From Panagrolaimus kolymaensis (taxonomy: Eukaryota; Nematoda; Chromadorea; Rhabditida; Panagrolaimidae), in NCBI GenBank assembly GCA_028622995.1, contig JAJQJQ010000030.1, positions 1,240,001 to 1,304,000 on the forward strand: a DNA stretch of 64,000 nucleotides, written 5' to 3'. This document shows, piece by piece, positions 1-12,591 of this stretch. How positions within the stretch are numbered: the first letter of the stretch is position 1; each line of letters begins with the position of its first letter. The notes below the pieces were generated by a model. It searched no databases. It had not been told where the DNA came from and saw nothing but the letters and a program-made list of their open reading frames with translations. Both the position numbers and the translations under genes were made by a program.

Positions 1-47
1 ACAAACTTTTTTCGCAAAACTTTTTTGATTACCGTGACCATTTTCAG

Positions 48-607
48 GTGTTTGATGATACTGGAATGCATCCAATTACACTTTTATGTATTTCATCTCA
101 ACTTGCTGCAGTCATCCTTTTTCCTCTTTGGGTTCTTACTGATGGCATAACATTAACAAACGAACTCATTCATGGTTCACTTTCAACTCAAGGTTCACCA
201 GATTTTTACTTTTTATTCCTATTATGCATGGCTGGTTTTTGTTCATTCTTACAAAATATTTGTGCTTTCGTTCTTATTCATCAACTTACAACTCTTTCAT
301 ATGCGGTATGATCATTTTAAAGCTTTTATTCAACTTTTATCATTCCATTAACTTTCAGGTATCAAATGCAACAAAACGAATAGCTGTTATTGGTTTATCT
401 TTATTTATCTTCCAAAATCCTGTAACACCATTAAATTGCTTTGGAATGTTTTTAGCTGTTATTGGAATGTTCGTTTATAATCGTGCAAAACACAATGAAC
501 ATGGTTCACCAAAATTCTTGAGGAAACGTGATTCAAACAATCTGAGCTTGAAAAATTTGACTTCTTCCGACAGTGATGCAAGGCTGCTTCTGTCAACGAC
601 GACATAA
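48..607 (+). CDS. SLC35E1-type transporter, C-terminal part (cut by window edge)
   Basis: The last two exons of a drug/metabolite-superfamily transporter of the SLC35E1 / triose-phosphate-transporter group, a multi-pass Golgi or endomembrane carrier. Exons 48-305 and 359-607 join in phase at a GTATG donor and a TTTCAG acceptor, giving 169 residues. The upstream exons lie outside the window; an acceptor (TTTTCAG) ends at 47. Seen directly: three to four hydrophobic segments, the family-typical stretch around 'SYAVSNATKRI', then 'QNPVTPLN' and 'GMFLAVIGMFVYNRAK', followed by a polar Ser/Asp-rich cytosolic tail. These match the last helices of SLC35E1 as known from other animals. The substrate cannot be deduced. 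The next gene, CHMP4, converges on it with about 310 bases between the two stop codons. A possible poly(A) signal AATAAA lies near 774. Confidence 0.88.
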
Positions 608-919
608 AACATGCGTCTCAACAAAAAACTCTCCTAATTTCCTTGTGATAAAAAACTTTATAAAAACGGGTATCAACTGTAAGATGATCGATTGTAAGAA
701 AAAGAGATATTGTTTTCATATTTTTATTTTGTAAAATTTGTTATATCTAAAATACAATGCTTTATGTCAGAGAAATAAAAAAAACATTAATTCAAATGAA
801 TGACAGAAAAATGTGTACATAATTAAATAATACAAGCAAAAGAAGGGACCAAGAGACCATTGACCCACAGGGAAGATGAATTGAATGACGAAATAAGTTT
901 ACATAATCCTTGATTGAAG
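608..919. other. 3' UTRs of two convergent genes
   Basis: No coding sequence is seen. The interval separates the stop of the SLC35E1-like gene from the stop of CHMP4 on the other strand. It should hold the 3' UTRs and polyadenylation sites of both; an AATAAA for the + strand gene is near 774. Confidence 0.6.
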
Positions 920-1692
920 TTACGATGTTGCCCATTGTTCCAATTCTGCCATATCATCTTCTTCTTTCTTGTTCTTTTGACGAACAGGAATGGTATCTTT
1001 TGGAGCATCAGGCATTCGTGTACTAATATGATCTTGAGGAGTTGGACCAACAGTAATAAGTTTTTCATTGATAGTTTCCTAAAAGTTAGCAAAAATTATA
1101 AGCAATAGTCATACAAGAAAAAAATAAGCAACTTACTTCTTCAAGTTCTTCTAATTCGGCTAAAAGTTCACTTTCATCGATATCATTACCAAAACCAATG
1201 GGATTTGCGATAGCTCCAGCGATTTCATTAGCGACATCTTGTTGTTCAGCGATATCTTCCATCAAATCATGAACTTGATCAACATCCATATCTTTGTGAG
1301 CTGCTTTCATGGCCTTTGCAGCAGTGCCCATAACTTGAAGAATTTCAGCATTGGTGGCAGCATTCTCAAGCGATTGTCTTTGATATTCAATTGTTTGTAA
1401 TACTCCATCAATATGTTGTTGTTGCTTTTCATGATGCTTCTTTCTTTTCAATGCTTGTAAAGCGATACGTTTATTTGCCGAAGCATTTTGACGAGCTGTT
1501 TGAGTTTCCTATAAAAGTTTCATATAATCAAAAGGAAGAAGAAAATAAAAGTAAGCTTACCTGCTGAATCTTCTTTTCGAGGAAGTCTTGTTTTTTCACT
1601 AACATTTCTTCAGTTTCTCGTAACTTTGAGATTGATTCTTGCGGTGTTGCCGCAGCAGGTTCTTTCTTGCCTCCGAAGATTCTTCCCAACAT
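920..1692 (-). CDS. CHMP4: CHMP4 / Snf7 (Vps32), ESCRT-III core subunit
   Basis: ESCRT-III subunit that polymerises on endosomal and other membranes to drive budding and scission. Exons on the minus strand: 1692-1561, 1508-1137, 1078-920, all in phase, giving 220 residues, the usual length of CHMP4. The start is the ATG at 1690-1692, followed by the family-typical 'MLGRIFGGKK'. Then come a helical hairpin with 'ETQTARQNASANKRIALQAL' and 'KRKKHHEKQQQHIDGVLQTI', and an acidic C-terminal half with 'NAEILQVMGTAAKAMK' and 'DVDQVHDLMEDIAEQQDVA', both Snf7 signatures. The protein ends 'MAELEQWATS', like the Alix/Bro1-binding tail of CHMP4. A TTTTTTAG acceptor ends 27 bases upstream of the ATG, compatible with trans-splicing or a 5' UTR intron. 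Transcribed divergently from BTF3. Confidence 0.96.
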
Positions 1693-2836
1693 CGTCGTCG
1701 TCGTGGTCAGTCTAAGTCACTAAAAAAGCAGCAAGAATGAGTAAAAGAAATACAAAATGTTGAAAATGAGAATGAAATGAAAACGCGAAAACAATCAATA
1801 ACGCAAGCAACAAAGAAAGAATGAGAGCATGCAAAATTTACGACGAAGCAATATTTTTTGAAAGAAAAGTGACTACAATATAAAAAAACTCATATAAAAG
1901 TTAACCAAGATAGCTAATGGGCGTGTAACGGCACGATGATTCATCTTTACTTTTTTTGTTTCGCATAAGGAGGTTTGGTGGTGGTGATATGACGTCATTA
2001 TGAAATGACAACAAGCTACGAAAGTTTTATGTGATGAAATTCATTTTTAACTATGAGACATCGAAATGAAAACTTGAAATCGATTACAAATGAACGTGGA
2101 GGTCAAAAAACATATGATAGATAATAACAAAAAAGTGAAAAAGCATATCGATTTATCGCGAGAGAAAAAAAGTGAAAAGCAAACTAAGTTTCACACGTTT
2201 CTATTAATTCCCCCTTAAAAAACACGCACCTTTCTCCATTTTTTGTGTGTGTTTGGTGATAATAACTTTTTTGGATGATCATTTTAAAGGTCAGAAAATA
2301 ATGAAAAGAAGGGAAGGATAAAAGAAAAACAAGTTTAAAGCTAGTGAAAATAAAAATAAACCCATAAAATAATAGAGTAAAATCAAAAACAAGCAGCACG
2401 GGACATTTTTGCTTTGCTGCTATTTTTTTTTCTAAATGCATTGGAGAAAAAAAATATGAAAGAAATGAAACACACACAAATAAAAAAACGTCGCAAAGCA
2501 GCGAGCAACCCAAAGCAGTTTTTGAGTGACTTTCACTCTTAAAACGAAATTGCTCGTGCCTCCTGCTTCGCGATTTGGAAAGAAAAAGTTACCATTTTTT
2601 GGGTCCTTGGCTTTTCCTTCCAATTTTTTGCCTAGCGGCGTTCATTCATTCTCCTTCTTTCATTCATCAAACTCATTTGATTGTTTTTTCGTCAATAAAA
2701 TCAATATTTTTTTCCTTACCTTATCCTCGCGTATTATTAATACTTCTACTCGTTATTTTACATATGCTTATTATGATGCTACTTCATTTTCAGGTATCTA
2801 GATATATCTCAAACGTACAACGGTAAACTTTTCATT
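1693..2836. promoter_or_regulatory. Shared intergenic region between divergent CHMP4 and BTF3
   Basis: About 1.1 kb between two divergently transcribed housekeeping genes, so it should carry both promoters. No conserved gene is seen. Open frames around 2180-2830 exist on both strands but have low-complexity, Phe-rich translations and no family resemblance. The right end carries a TTTTCAG acceptor at 2787-2793, 43 bases before the BTF3 start. Confidence 0.5.
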
Positions 2837-3440
2837 ATGAACGCTGAAAAAATCAAGAAGCTTCAAGCTGCTGCAGAAGCTGTCAGAACTGGTGGAAAGG
2901 TTAGTTTATCTTTTCTTTATGTTTTCTTATATTTTACTAAACATATCATCTTTTTAGGGTACTGCTCGCAGAAAGAAGAAGGTGGTCCACAAAACAGCTG
3001 CTTCTGATGACAAGAAACTTCAAAGTAATCTCAAGAAGATGTCTGTTACCAACATTCCTGGTATCGAAGAAGTCAATATGATCAAAGATGATGGAACTGT
3101 TATCCATTTCACCAATCCCAAAGTTCAAGCTTCTGTTCCTGCAAATACCTTTTCTATTACTGGCACCGCTGAAAATAAACGTAATTTTGATATTTCTCTT
3201 TACCATTACTTACTATGTGCTCATTTTTAGAAATCACTGAAATGCTTCCGGGTATCCTCAATCAACTTGGTGCTGAATCTCTTACTCATCTCAAGAAGTT
3301 GGCCAATAATGTAACATCTCAATTCAAGGCTGAAGATGCGGATGCTGATATTCCGTAAGTTGTATATACCACTCTTTAAACCATTATTAACTTGTTCGTT
3401 TTTCAGTGATCTCGTTGGTGAATCATTTGAAAATTGTTAA
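2837..3440 (+). CDS. BTF3: Nascent polypeptide-associated complex subunit beta (BTF3)
   Basis: Beta subunit of the ribosome-bound NAC chaperone dimer, which shields nascent chains and controls SRP targeting. Exons 2837-2899, 2958-3180, 3231-3354 and 3407-3440 join in phase, giving 147 residues. Visible marks: the basic ribosome-binding N-terminus with '[14 protein letters not shown]' right after the first intron, then the NAC domain with '[18 protein letters not shown]', '[12 protein letters not shown]' and 'TFSITG', then a helical C-terminus with '[13 protein letters not shown]', ending '[11 protein letters not shown]'. The length is close to the short isoforms of animal BTF3. A poly(A) signal AATAAA is at 3478-3483. 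The start is the first ATG after a TTTTCAG acceptor that ends at 2793. It heads in the same direction as TRAPPC13, 1.2 kb downstream. Confidence 0.97.
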
Positions 3441-4629
3441 CTGAATGTATTTTATTTTTGTTAAAAGTTTTTTGAAAAATAAATAGTTAAAACTATGTCT
3501 ATTTAAACCGTGTGATTATGAATGCTTTTTCTTGAAGCCAAAATGAAAGTCTTTGCATATGGTGAACATTTGGATATGGTTTTTCTTCTTTTATCGATTC
3601 TTACATTCTTAGCTATTAGCGATGCTTCTTGTTTTCCACTTGTTTATGGCAGAATATTCAGCGCAGGCATACGTTTTTTGTTTCTTTGTTTGAGCATTAC
3701 CTTTGAATCAAGTACCACTTTTAACAACAATTGCTAGTTAACTATGACTAAAAGAAGGCTATTATGTTATGTATTAGGACTCGAGAGTTTCGAATTTGTC
3801 CAGCCTTGGGTGAAAAGCATTGAACATTTTGCACGTTATGAAAATCTTTGGATGCAGTATTAGGATTGGCGATGATATTGTTGTTATTTTTCGACGACTT
3901 TTTCACTCTTCTGTTTATTGATCCTTCTTCCTGGACTTCGATGCTCATCAACCTTTGAGATTTGGTTTTACTGCTGCGTTTTTTTTGTTTTTGTTGTTTC
4001 TTTTAACCTTCTTTCATATCTAGTTTGTTTGATCAATGGTTTAAATCCTTGAACATAAATTATCCGCTACTGGAACAGAAGCAACTTGCATTGAGAATTG
4101 CAAAAGTAATTAATAAACTTTCATATTTGCTTCAGATTCATTGAATGATTATTACATTGCTTCCTTAACTAGCAAACACACTTATTCATTCGGTAATCAT
4201 TGACAAGCTTTAGCATTTGCAGTTAAAAAATTTAATGCTTTTCGCATTGTTGTTGATCCATCCAATAAAGTCTTTTTATTTCTCCATGAGCAACTGCTCC
4301 TAATCTTCCGAAACCAATTTGGTTTGTTTGTTCCTTTATGAATTCATGATGACAAATTAATCGTCTTCAAAGTGGATTTGAAGTGGTGGTCCTTTGTTGG
4401 TATATCTTTTTATGGTTCAAGTTTATGTGTCATCATAACCACTTCGCCTATTGCATTGCATTTTGCTTGTAAGCAAAGATTTTTTATTTTCGCTATTTGC
4501 GTTGCTTTTTTTTCAAAGTGATCTAACTGGTTTTTTGTTTTATGCCATCATTGCTTTATAGCTTTTTTTGCTCCTAATTTCAGTAGTAATTTGTTCTTGT
4601 AAATAGCTATTAATTAATTTATTAAAAAT
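3441..4629. other. Intergenic region BTF3-TRAPPC13, unusually complex sequence
   Basis: This 1.2-kb stretch has fewer A and T runs than other gaps and contains short protein-like open stretches that do not join into a gene: one on + near 3743-3865, one on - at about 3748-3995 (Lys/Asn-rich), one on + at about 4345-4520. None has a recognisable family. It contains the TRAPPC13 promoter; a TTTCAG acceptor ends at 4583, 46 bases before that gene's ATG. Confidence 0.4.
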
Positions 4630-6270
4630 ATGACGACGACGCAATCAGAGAATACTAAAGACCAATTGCTTTCCTTGAAAGGTATGAATATAAGTTTTTA
4701 TCAAACAAATAATAATGGATGATTGTTTTTTTTTGTCTTTAGTTATGAGAATGTCTCGACCAAGTTTTAATGATCCCGTATGTATGGGAATAGATCCAGC
4801 TGATCCATTTGCAAGTGGAATTGAAAGAGCTATGGCAGGAATAAATGGTTGTGATTCAATGGAAGCTCCAGTGGGACATTATCTTATGGCTCCTCAAACT
4901 ATTGAGTAAATTTTTACTTTTACTTCTTTTTCTGTTTTGCGACCAAATACATACATACGTATTCTTATTTATTTTTTAGTAACATTTACCTTGGTGAAAC
5001 TTTCACTTTTTACATTGTAGTTCTCAATGAAAGCGAGCAGATATGTTCGGATATTTCCGTGAAGGTTGAACTTCAAACTCAATCACAGCGAATAAGTTTA
5101 CAATCAAAATTAAGTGATATCCAATCCGAATTATTTCCCAATCGATGTCTTGGTCAAATGGTTATGCATGAAATAAAAGAAACTGGACAACATATGTAAG
5201 CATTAAATTATTTGTCCTTAACCGTGAGAATTTTCATACATATTTTTTAGTCTCGTTTGTGGTGTATCATACATAACTAATGATGGAGAAAAAATGTTTT
5301 TTCGAAAATTTTTTAAATTCCCTGTTAATAAACCTATTGACGTTCGAACTAAATTTTATAATGCTGAGGTTGGTTAAAAAGCAAAAGCTGGATTTTAATG
5401 ATGGATGGTTGTTTTTAAGGATAATCTAAACAATGACGTTTACCTTGAAGCCCAAATTCAAAATCTTTGCACATCGGCTATAGTTTTGGAAAAAGTGACT
5501 ATGGAGCCATCGGATGCTTATCATTGCCATGATATTAAACCATCTCAATCAAGGTTAGTAACGTGATTTTTTTGGTTTTAATAATTCCAAAGAAACTTGT
5601 GTTGCGATAACTCTCAATGAATCTTGCTTTACCTTTCTAAATGACTATGTTTTTAGTGACGAACTTGGAAATGTTTATCTTCCACCTAAAAGTGTTCGAC
5701 AATATCTTTTCTGTTTATCTCCAAGTACCCCAGATAATGCATTAACTCATTATCGAGGTGTTTCGGCTATAGGAAAACTTGATATGTGTTGGAGATCAGC
5801 TATGGGTGAAAGAGGCCGATTACAAACTAGTTCACTTCAACGCATGGCTCCAGGTTATGGAGATATTCGATTATCGGTTGAACAAATTCCAGGAATTGTA
5901 CCATTATTAAAACCTTTTGTTATTGTTTGTAAACTTTATAATTGTTGGTAAGTTTTTTGACACATTTCTTAATTTATTCAGAGCTTTATTGCCTCTTTTT
6001 TTTAAAGTTTTTAACAGTGGCTTTTCTTTCAGTGAACGTTCACTTGATTTAATTCTTTCCCTTGATGGTTCACTTCAACCTGATATAGTTTATTGCTCAA
6101 CAAGTGGGCAACATCTTGGACAAATATCCCCTGGAAAATCAATACAATTTTCACTTAATGCTTTTCCCACAGCTGCTGGGTTACAACATATTTCGGGAAT
6201 TCGAATTACTGATACATTTCTTCGACGTACATATGAACATGATGAAATTGCACAAATTTTTGTAAACTAA
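4630..6270 (+). CDS. TRAPPC13: TRAPPC13 (TRAPP complex subunit 13)
   Basis: Metazoan-type TRAPP complex subunit acting in ER-Golgi and autophagy-related membrane traffic. Seven exons join in phase: 4630-4681, 4743-4905, 4980-5195, 5251-5368, 5420-5553, 5657-5947, 6033-6270, giving about 403 residues against roughly 410-420 in other animals. The DUF974-type beta-sandwich body is recognisable by '[18 protein letters not shown]', '[20 protein letters not shown]', '[17 protein letters not shown]', 'VYLEAQIQN' and '[20 protein letters not shown]'. The family-like ending includes '[22 protein letters not shown]'. The start is the first ATG after the acceptor at 4583 and gives a short polar N-terminus. 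All six introns are short (52-103 bases). The next gene, CALHM, converges on it with only about 70 bases between stop codons. Confidence 0.95.
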
Positions 6271-6339
6271 TATTATTATTTATTTAGATCACTTTTTTTT
6301 AGTTTAGTTATTTATTGCTATTTTTATTTATTCAAAATG

Positions 6340-9300
6340 TTATAAATCTTTCATTGGAGGATCTTCTTCTTGAACATAATTTACAAATGCTTGAGGAGCT
6401 TCTAATCTGGGTGTTGGATGGTTTTCACGCTGAAAAAAAAAGAAGTGTTTTATTTAGCTTTTTTTTTTTGCAAGTTCAGGGTGGAAGAGGAGGAGGAGGT
6501 GGAAGAAAGTACAAAGAAGTGCGAAGGAAGAAAGTTACGGTAATAGAAACCAAGCAAAAGTTAAAATCTTTGTAGTATGTTTTAGCAAACATAATTTAAT
6601 ATTTATGAATTTATAAAACACAACAGTAAACATTTTTTTCTCTTTAAAGAGTGGAGGTGGTATGACATAAATAAATTGTGCTACGTTCGAATCCAAAAAA
6701 ATATATTGTAGTTTGCAATTTTTTTCTGTTTACTATGGATTCATGTTAGTAATTTTTTTGTTTTGTTTTTTGTAAACTACTAACCCCCATGATTTTAATA
6801 CTCCTCGTTTGTATGTATGTATGTTGCATTATTTGTATCGTTGGTTGGTGACAATAACAAAAAAGAAAATAAAAAAACACCAACGACTTTTAAAAGATGA
6901 TAATTGAGATAAGCAGCAAGAAGAAAAAATAAATAAATAACTACACTATGCTTAAATGATTAAACCACAGCACATAAATTTTATTTATTATGTAGCTGAC
7001 GATAACATAAATATTTTTTAGGATTAGATAATTTTAGAAAGTATGTATTTTTGTGGTGGCTTGAAAAGTACATTGTCACATATTTTTGCAGAAATATTTG
7101 GAAGATCATCCCCGAAAAAAAAGTAAATATGTATGTAGCCACAAATTTTTTTTTTTGCAAAATTTTTCTGTTTTTTTGCAAGATCAGCCTTTTTAAATCC
7201 AAAATCCAACAACACAATAAAATCTCCTTACATTTTCATTAACCCATCGTTGCAAAGTTGTATATTCCCAATTTTCTGTAGGGATTTGTTTCTTTTTTAG
7301 CCGACTTCGAAAAATATATGGATTTTCTATGCTTGGTAAAGCTGAAATTACATCCCAATCAGATTTTGAATGTTTATCTCGAGCAAAAAATAATTGTGAA
7401 TTTGTTTCTGCAAATTTCCTTGCACTTTGTTTTGCTACTTCATCAAAGATTCGTTTTTCTTCATCTCGATACATTTGAACATATGTATTTTGAACGTATG
7501 TGTATTTATCGCACATCCTCACAATGCAAATGGTGCATAAAGCTGTCGTTCCAATAGCAACAATTAAAGCCCATGCAATTACTTGAGATTGTGAGCGTAA
7601 ATATCCTTCGCTTATTGGATCCAACGAGCAAACACATAAAGGGCAAATCTGAAAAATAAAAGCTTAACAGTTTTTTTTAAATGAAAATTGTTTTTCGTTT
7701 GCTTGGAAATCGGACTTATTTAAAGACAGAAAACTATAACGCCAATTTCAAACTTTCAGAAACTGGAGAAATAAGAAAAAAATAGTTACTGAAGTGCTAA
7801 AATTAAATTTATGATCAGAGCTTCAGTGAATCCCACAAACATGAGTCAGTCGAAATTTATAACAAAAAATAATATTTACAAAAAAACTTGGATTTTTGAT
7901 TTTTGGAGTTTACTGGTTGGTAAAAGAAAAGCCAAAGTGTTTTTCGTTTATCGTTAAAAAAATGTTAAAAGCTTGAAAGAAAATCCAATCAGAAAACTTA
8001 TCCAAAACAAGCCATCGGCAAAATGACTCAAATTTATCAATTATTTTAGCTAACTTTTTCCATTTTAGCAGTCATTTTTTATAATGAAAAAGTACAGTTT
8101 TTTTTATTGGCTTTAATTAAAAAATAAATTTATAAAACTCGTCATTTTCATTTTCCTAGTGTAAGCTTCTTTTTTTTTGGCAAAATAACTTATAGACAGA
8201 TTAATTAAACTTTTTGAAATACTTTTAATCTCTTCTTTTTTCCATTATAAAAATAAGATAAAAGAAACCCTACATGCATCCACAAAAGAAAAACTAACCA
8301 AATTTAACTTTTTTCTTTCAATGTCGGGCATTCCTCAAAAAAACAAAAAACAATGAGAAAACCTTGAGAAAAAAAAATTTAATCCACAAAAAACAAATTT
8401 TGTTTCGAATGGAAATACATATAAGTTTTTTTAAAGACGAATGACTTTAATTAACTTTTTTTAAAGGTTTCAATCTTGCTTTTTAAAAAAAATAATTATT
8501 TTTTTATTTTAAAAAAGTGATGAATTTTTTTTATAATCTCTTTACTTCGTCATTGAAAATTTCTTAAGAGAAACTATTAAAAAAATAAAATTTTTTTTGA
8601 CCTTTTTTTAAAAGCCTAAAAGCCCTTTTACAACTTACATTTTCATCAATATCCAACAACATTAAAGGAACAGAAGACAATGCCTCTTGCAAAGCTGTAG
8701 AATTATCACATAATTTTGTATCACTTTTATGACAAAATGATCCAGCTTTCATACAAGTATAATATGAACCATTTAAAAATGCAACAAATAACCATGCAAC
8801 TGGAGCAATACCGGATTGAGATATTATTTGTAACCAATATAAACATGCAACATTAAATGGATGTTTAGCTTTCGCTGTTCTGAAGAAAAAAAGAGATGAT
8901 AAAGGACTAGTGGAGGGAGGAAGGTGAAAATGATCACGAGAAAAAAATAATTCAGTTTTTTAAACCTCGTTATTCCCAAAAAATTATTGTATTGTTTTAA
9001 AACTTTTGTAATTTTTCACTCTTGAGTCCGATGCATTTTTACTGATTGAAAATTTATATGCGTGTTTTGAACCTCGTGTACTCAACAGAAAAAAAGTTTT
9101 GTTGTTTTGGATTTTACTCATTTTTTTTTGTCTGTTTGTCTGTCTATGACGATTGTTGCGTTGGTGAAAAGTTTATTTGACGTTTTTTTAATTGAGTTTA
9201 AAATTTTAATCTAATAAAATATGGAAGAGTAAAAAAGCTGTGTTTCTGCACCTCCTCCATGAATAGCATCGCCTTATTTTCTTCTTAGATTTTTTGATTT

Positions 9301-12093
9301 TGAAGCCTTTTGCCTATCATAAAAAAATATGGAATAATATTTTATAATTATAACTTTTTCATTCAAATTTGATTTAAAAAATAATGTTGTAAATTTTTGA
9401 TTTTTCCAAAAAAGTTTTTTTGTGAAATAACTGTACTTTTTTTTCTTTTAAATATGACGTTATTGTTTTTATCATACTCCATCCACACTTTTGGGGTTTA
9501 CGGTAGAAAAAACAAAAATTAATAATAAAATTGTATTTTGCAGTGGATTTACTTATTTTTTTGTGAGTGAGTCATTTTTTATTTTTATTTTTTTATTAAA
9601 GATTCAAAAATAATAATAAGAAGCTTACCAAAAAAATTGTAAAATTAAAAATAAAAGTTACTGTAATTTTTTGAGAAACAAATTTAAAAAAAAAACAGTA
9701 AAACTTTTTTTTAATTTATAATTTTCAAACTTTCATTATTTTTGCTTTAGAAATGGCACAAAACTCAATAATAAAAGCAACGAACCTATGACAACATCCA
9801 TGAACCAATTTCCATGTATTTGGATTTATTAATATTGCAAACATAAATAATGCTAAAGCTGGACCAAATATAAATGTGCATGAATGATATATATTTAATG
9901 GATATGCGCAAGGACATTCAAATGTAAGCTTTCCAATAATCTATAAAAAAAATAAATGTAAAGCATCATAGTTTTTTTATTTGGGTTTTAGTTTTAGCTT
10001 TAGTTTTTAATCTTTTTTCTTTTACTTTTTCTTGAGGCTTTGAAAAAAATCTTGGAGGTTTAATCAATTTTTGTTTTTTAAAAACCACATAATATTCTTT
10101 CTTTTTTTGACACGAAAAAAAAGATACTTTAAAAATTATTATGGTATTATTTTTGTATGTATTTATTCCATTTGCTTGATTACACACGCTAATATTCTCC
10201 TCGTTTTTCTTTCTTTCGATTTTTTCTTTTCTCCGATAATCTTGTTTTCATTTTTCTTTTATCATTCGACTTTTTTTATAATTACTACATATTCTTTAGT
10301 TGTTTGTTTGGTTGTGAGTAATTAATAATCGGTGAAAAGAAAAGTAGTTTATTTTTGGAATTATTACTTTTTTATATAGGTAAATCTCTAGTAAGACATC
10401 ATTTTAAGTTATGATATCTGGAGGCTACGTCATTTAAATCAAAAAGGTTTATAATCATTTTATGTTTAACTTTTCCGTTGCCTGGCTTTGAATATTCTCC
10501 CATTCTTATTATAGCTTTTTTACAGATTTTTTTACATTTTTTGATGGCAAGTGTGATTTTCTGGGAGACAACTAAACTAACTACGACGCAATTACCAAAA
10601 AAGAGAAATCCATAAACTTTTTTTTACAGGTTAGAAAAAAAACTTGCATAAAAAAAGTTTTTCGCTATGATTTGTATTTTTATTTTAAAAACAGAAAGTG
10701 TTTTATTAATCCTTTTTTTTATAAAAGTTAACAAAGCTAGAAAATTCCATCAATAAATGTTTGTGATATTAGTTAATTTTTTTTGGATATAACAGATTCT
10801 TTTTTTTCTTCGAAGAATGAAGCAAAAAATATTAAAGTTTAAAATTACTTTTTCTAAAATGCCATATTAAACCAAAATCAAAAGTTTATGTAGCGTTTTC
10901 TAAAATTTTCTAAGTGCAAATATTATCAAATAGCTCGCTACAGTAAAACAAAAATCAAATTAAATTTTTGCATATTTTATTGGCATTGTAAAATTTGTTT
11001 TTGAAAGAGAAAATTGGCAGAAAGGATTAACAAATATTTTATATTTTTATTTTAAAACCTTCCTTAAAAAAGTATATAAAAATAATAGTAAAATTCTCTG
11101 AATGATGGATGTATTTATGATAAATAATAATATTTTCAATTTTTACTTTTTTAACCTTTAGTTTCGCTTATTTATTTATTTTTAATTTTATGGCTACCGT
11201 AAAAATTTCATTCATTCACAACCAAATCCTTCAACAACTTTTTTTGTTTTCAAAAAAAAGATTAACTTTTGTTAAAAAAAGAAAAATACTCAGACGTCGG
11301 GGTTTTAGGAATTGCAGTGCCATGAAAAGAAGAAAAAAAGTTGTAAAAAAAAGATAATCTTCGATTTTTTGTTGTTGCAAAATCTTTTTTCGGTTATGAA
11401 TAATATTTGTCTCAAAGTAATAATAACTTCTTTTTTTCGTTTAGTTTTAAATGTTTCTGGGAAAATGATTGCAGAAAAACAAACTCACAGATTGTCCACT
11501 AATCGTTGACACAATTATTAAACCATTAATAACTTGAGGACCATAATTTCTAAATATACCTAAAAATGGAAGATATCGTACTTTTAGTTATTGGAAAAAA
11601 CCAGCCAAGTTTTAAATCTAGAGAGCTTTAGCTTCATGATTAAATTATGCAATAACAAAAAAATTAACTTTAGTTAATTTTAAAAAAGTTTGTAATTTTT
11701 ACAAGAATACCTTCTTTACGAAATAATCTTAAATAAATTTTCTTAAACTAAAAGTTTGAGATTTCCACAGAAAAAATAGTTTCGATCACGAATTCATAGA
11801 TGCAAACCCAAAAAAATATTAAAGCAAAACACTTTTTTCATTTTCTTAATGCCATCCCAACTTTGGAGTTATGGTTTGAGATTTTTTATTCGATGAAATT
11901 CATTTAAAAACACCCAATAAGTTCTTTGTTTTTTTATATAAATCGAGCCTTCGAGAAAATTCTAATGAAAAGCCAACTTCAAACAAACTTTCGTTTTTTC
12001 CTTCCCCAAAGTTCCTAAAGTTTATAAAGCTTGCTTACCCGAAATAGCACCAAAAGCTGTTTGATCCACTGCAGCTAAAGCATTTGTAGCCAT
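6340..12093 (-). CDS. clhm-1: Calcium homeostasis modulator channel (CALHM, CLHM-1-like)
   Basis: Large-pore voltage- and calcium-gated ion channel of the CALHM family, plasma membrane. Minus-strand exons: 12093-12039, 11559-11489, 9940-9786, 8879-8639, 7648-7232, 6429-6340; all phases agree, giving 342 residues, a normal CALHM length. The four membrane segments lie around residues 18-36, 63-85, 105-130 and 185-210. Marks seen: the conserved Cys-Pro-Cys at residues 51-53 ('KLTFECPCAYPL'), 'NTWKLVHGCCHR', the extracellular cysteines of the second loop ('CMKAGSFCHK', 'ICPLCVCSLD'), and the C-terminal helix 'MYRDEEKRIFDEVAKQSARK'. The start was set at the ATG at 12091-12093, which gives a short cytosolic N-terminus like other CLHM proteins; the frame stays open for 36 bases to a TTTTAG acceptor, so this exon may begin in the 5' UTR. 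Introns reach 1.5 kb, far longer than those of neighbouring genes. Confidence 0.94.
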
Positions 12094-12591
12094 ATTTCTA
12101 ACAATCAATAATGTATGAAACGGATATAACTAAAATGGATAAAAAATATTTATTATTAATCCATTGTCGATCAATAGACTAGTTTTTACAAAAGCATGAA
12201 AAAAGTGAGAAAAAAATTCAATTCACACACGTTCGATTTCTTATGAAAAATAAAAATATTAAAAAGATAAGATCGCGATTATTATAAAGCTTTTCTGTCG
12301 CTGCAACACAACAAATCTTTTACACACGTAATAAATTTAAAACTTCAAAAACCTTTTTTTATTTTTGTTTAATTATCTCAAAAACAACTTTTCAAGCAAT
12401 ATGCTTTCATTTTAGCATTTTGCTTTAGTTGGTCAGTGAGCATTATTAGTTACCCATGGCAACAAAGTCCAAGAAAAAAACACACACAATAAAACATTTA
12501 TTCCATTTCTTTAAAGTTTCAAAAAATACAAAGAAAAAAACAATAAACACAAAAGAAAAATATGAAAGCTCTCAAAAATTTGATTTTGATT
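12094..12591. other. Gap between CALHM and the upstream membrane-protein gene
   Basis: Holds the CALHM 5' region, with an acceptor ending at 12130, and the 3' UTR of the next minus-strand gene. AT-rich, no coding sequence seen. Confidence 0.5.

Noticed and set aside
2526..2826. Two overlapping + frames upstream of BTF3
   Set aside because: Phe/Ser-rich translations without similarity; the region is better explained as the CHMP4/BTF3 promoter and 5' UTR.
6684..6694. GTTCGAATCC, resembling a tRNA B box
   Set aside because: No A box or cloverleaf-forming acceptor, D or anticodon arms could be found upstream, so no tRNA was called.
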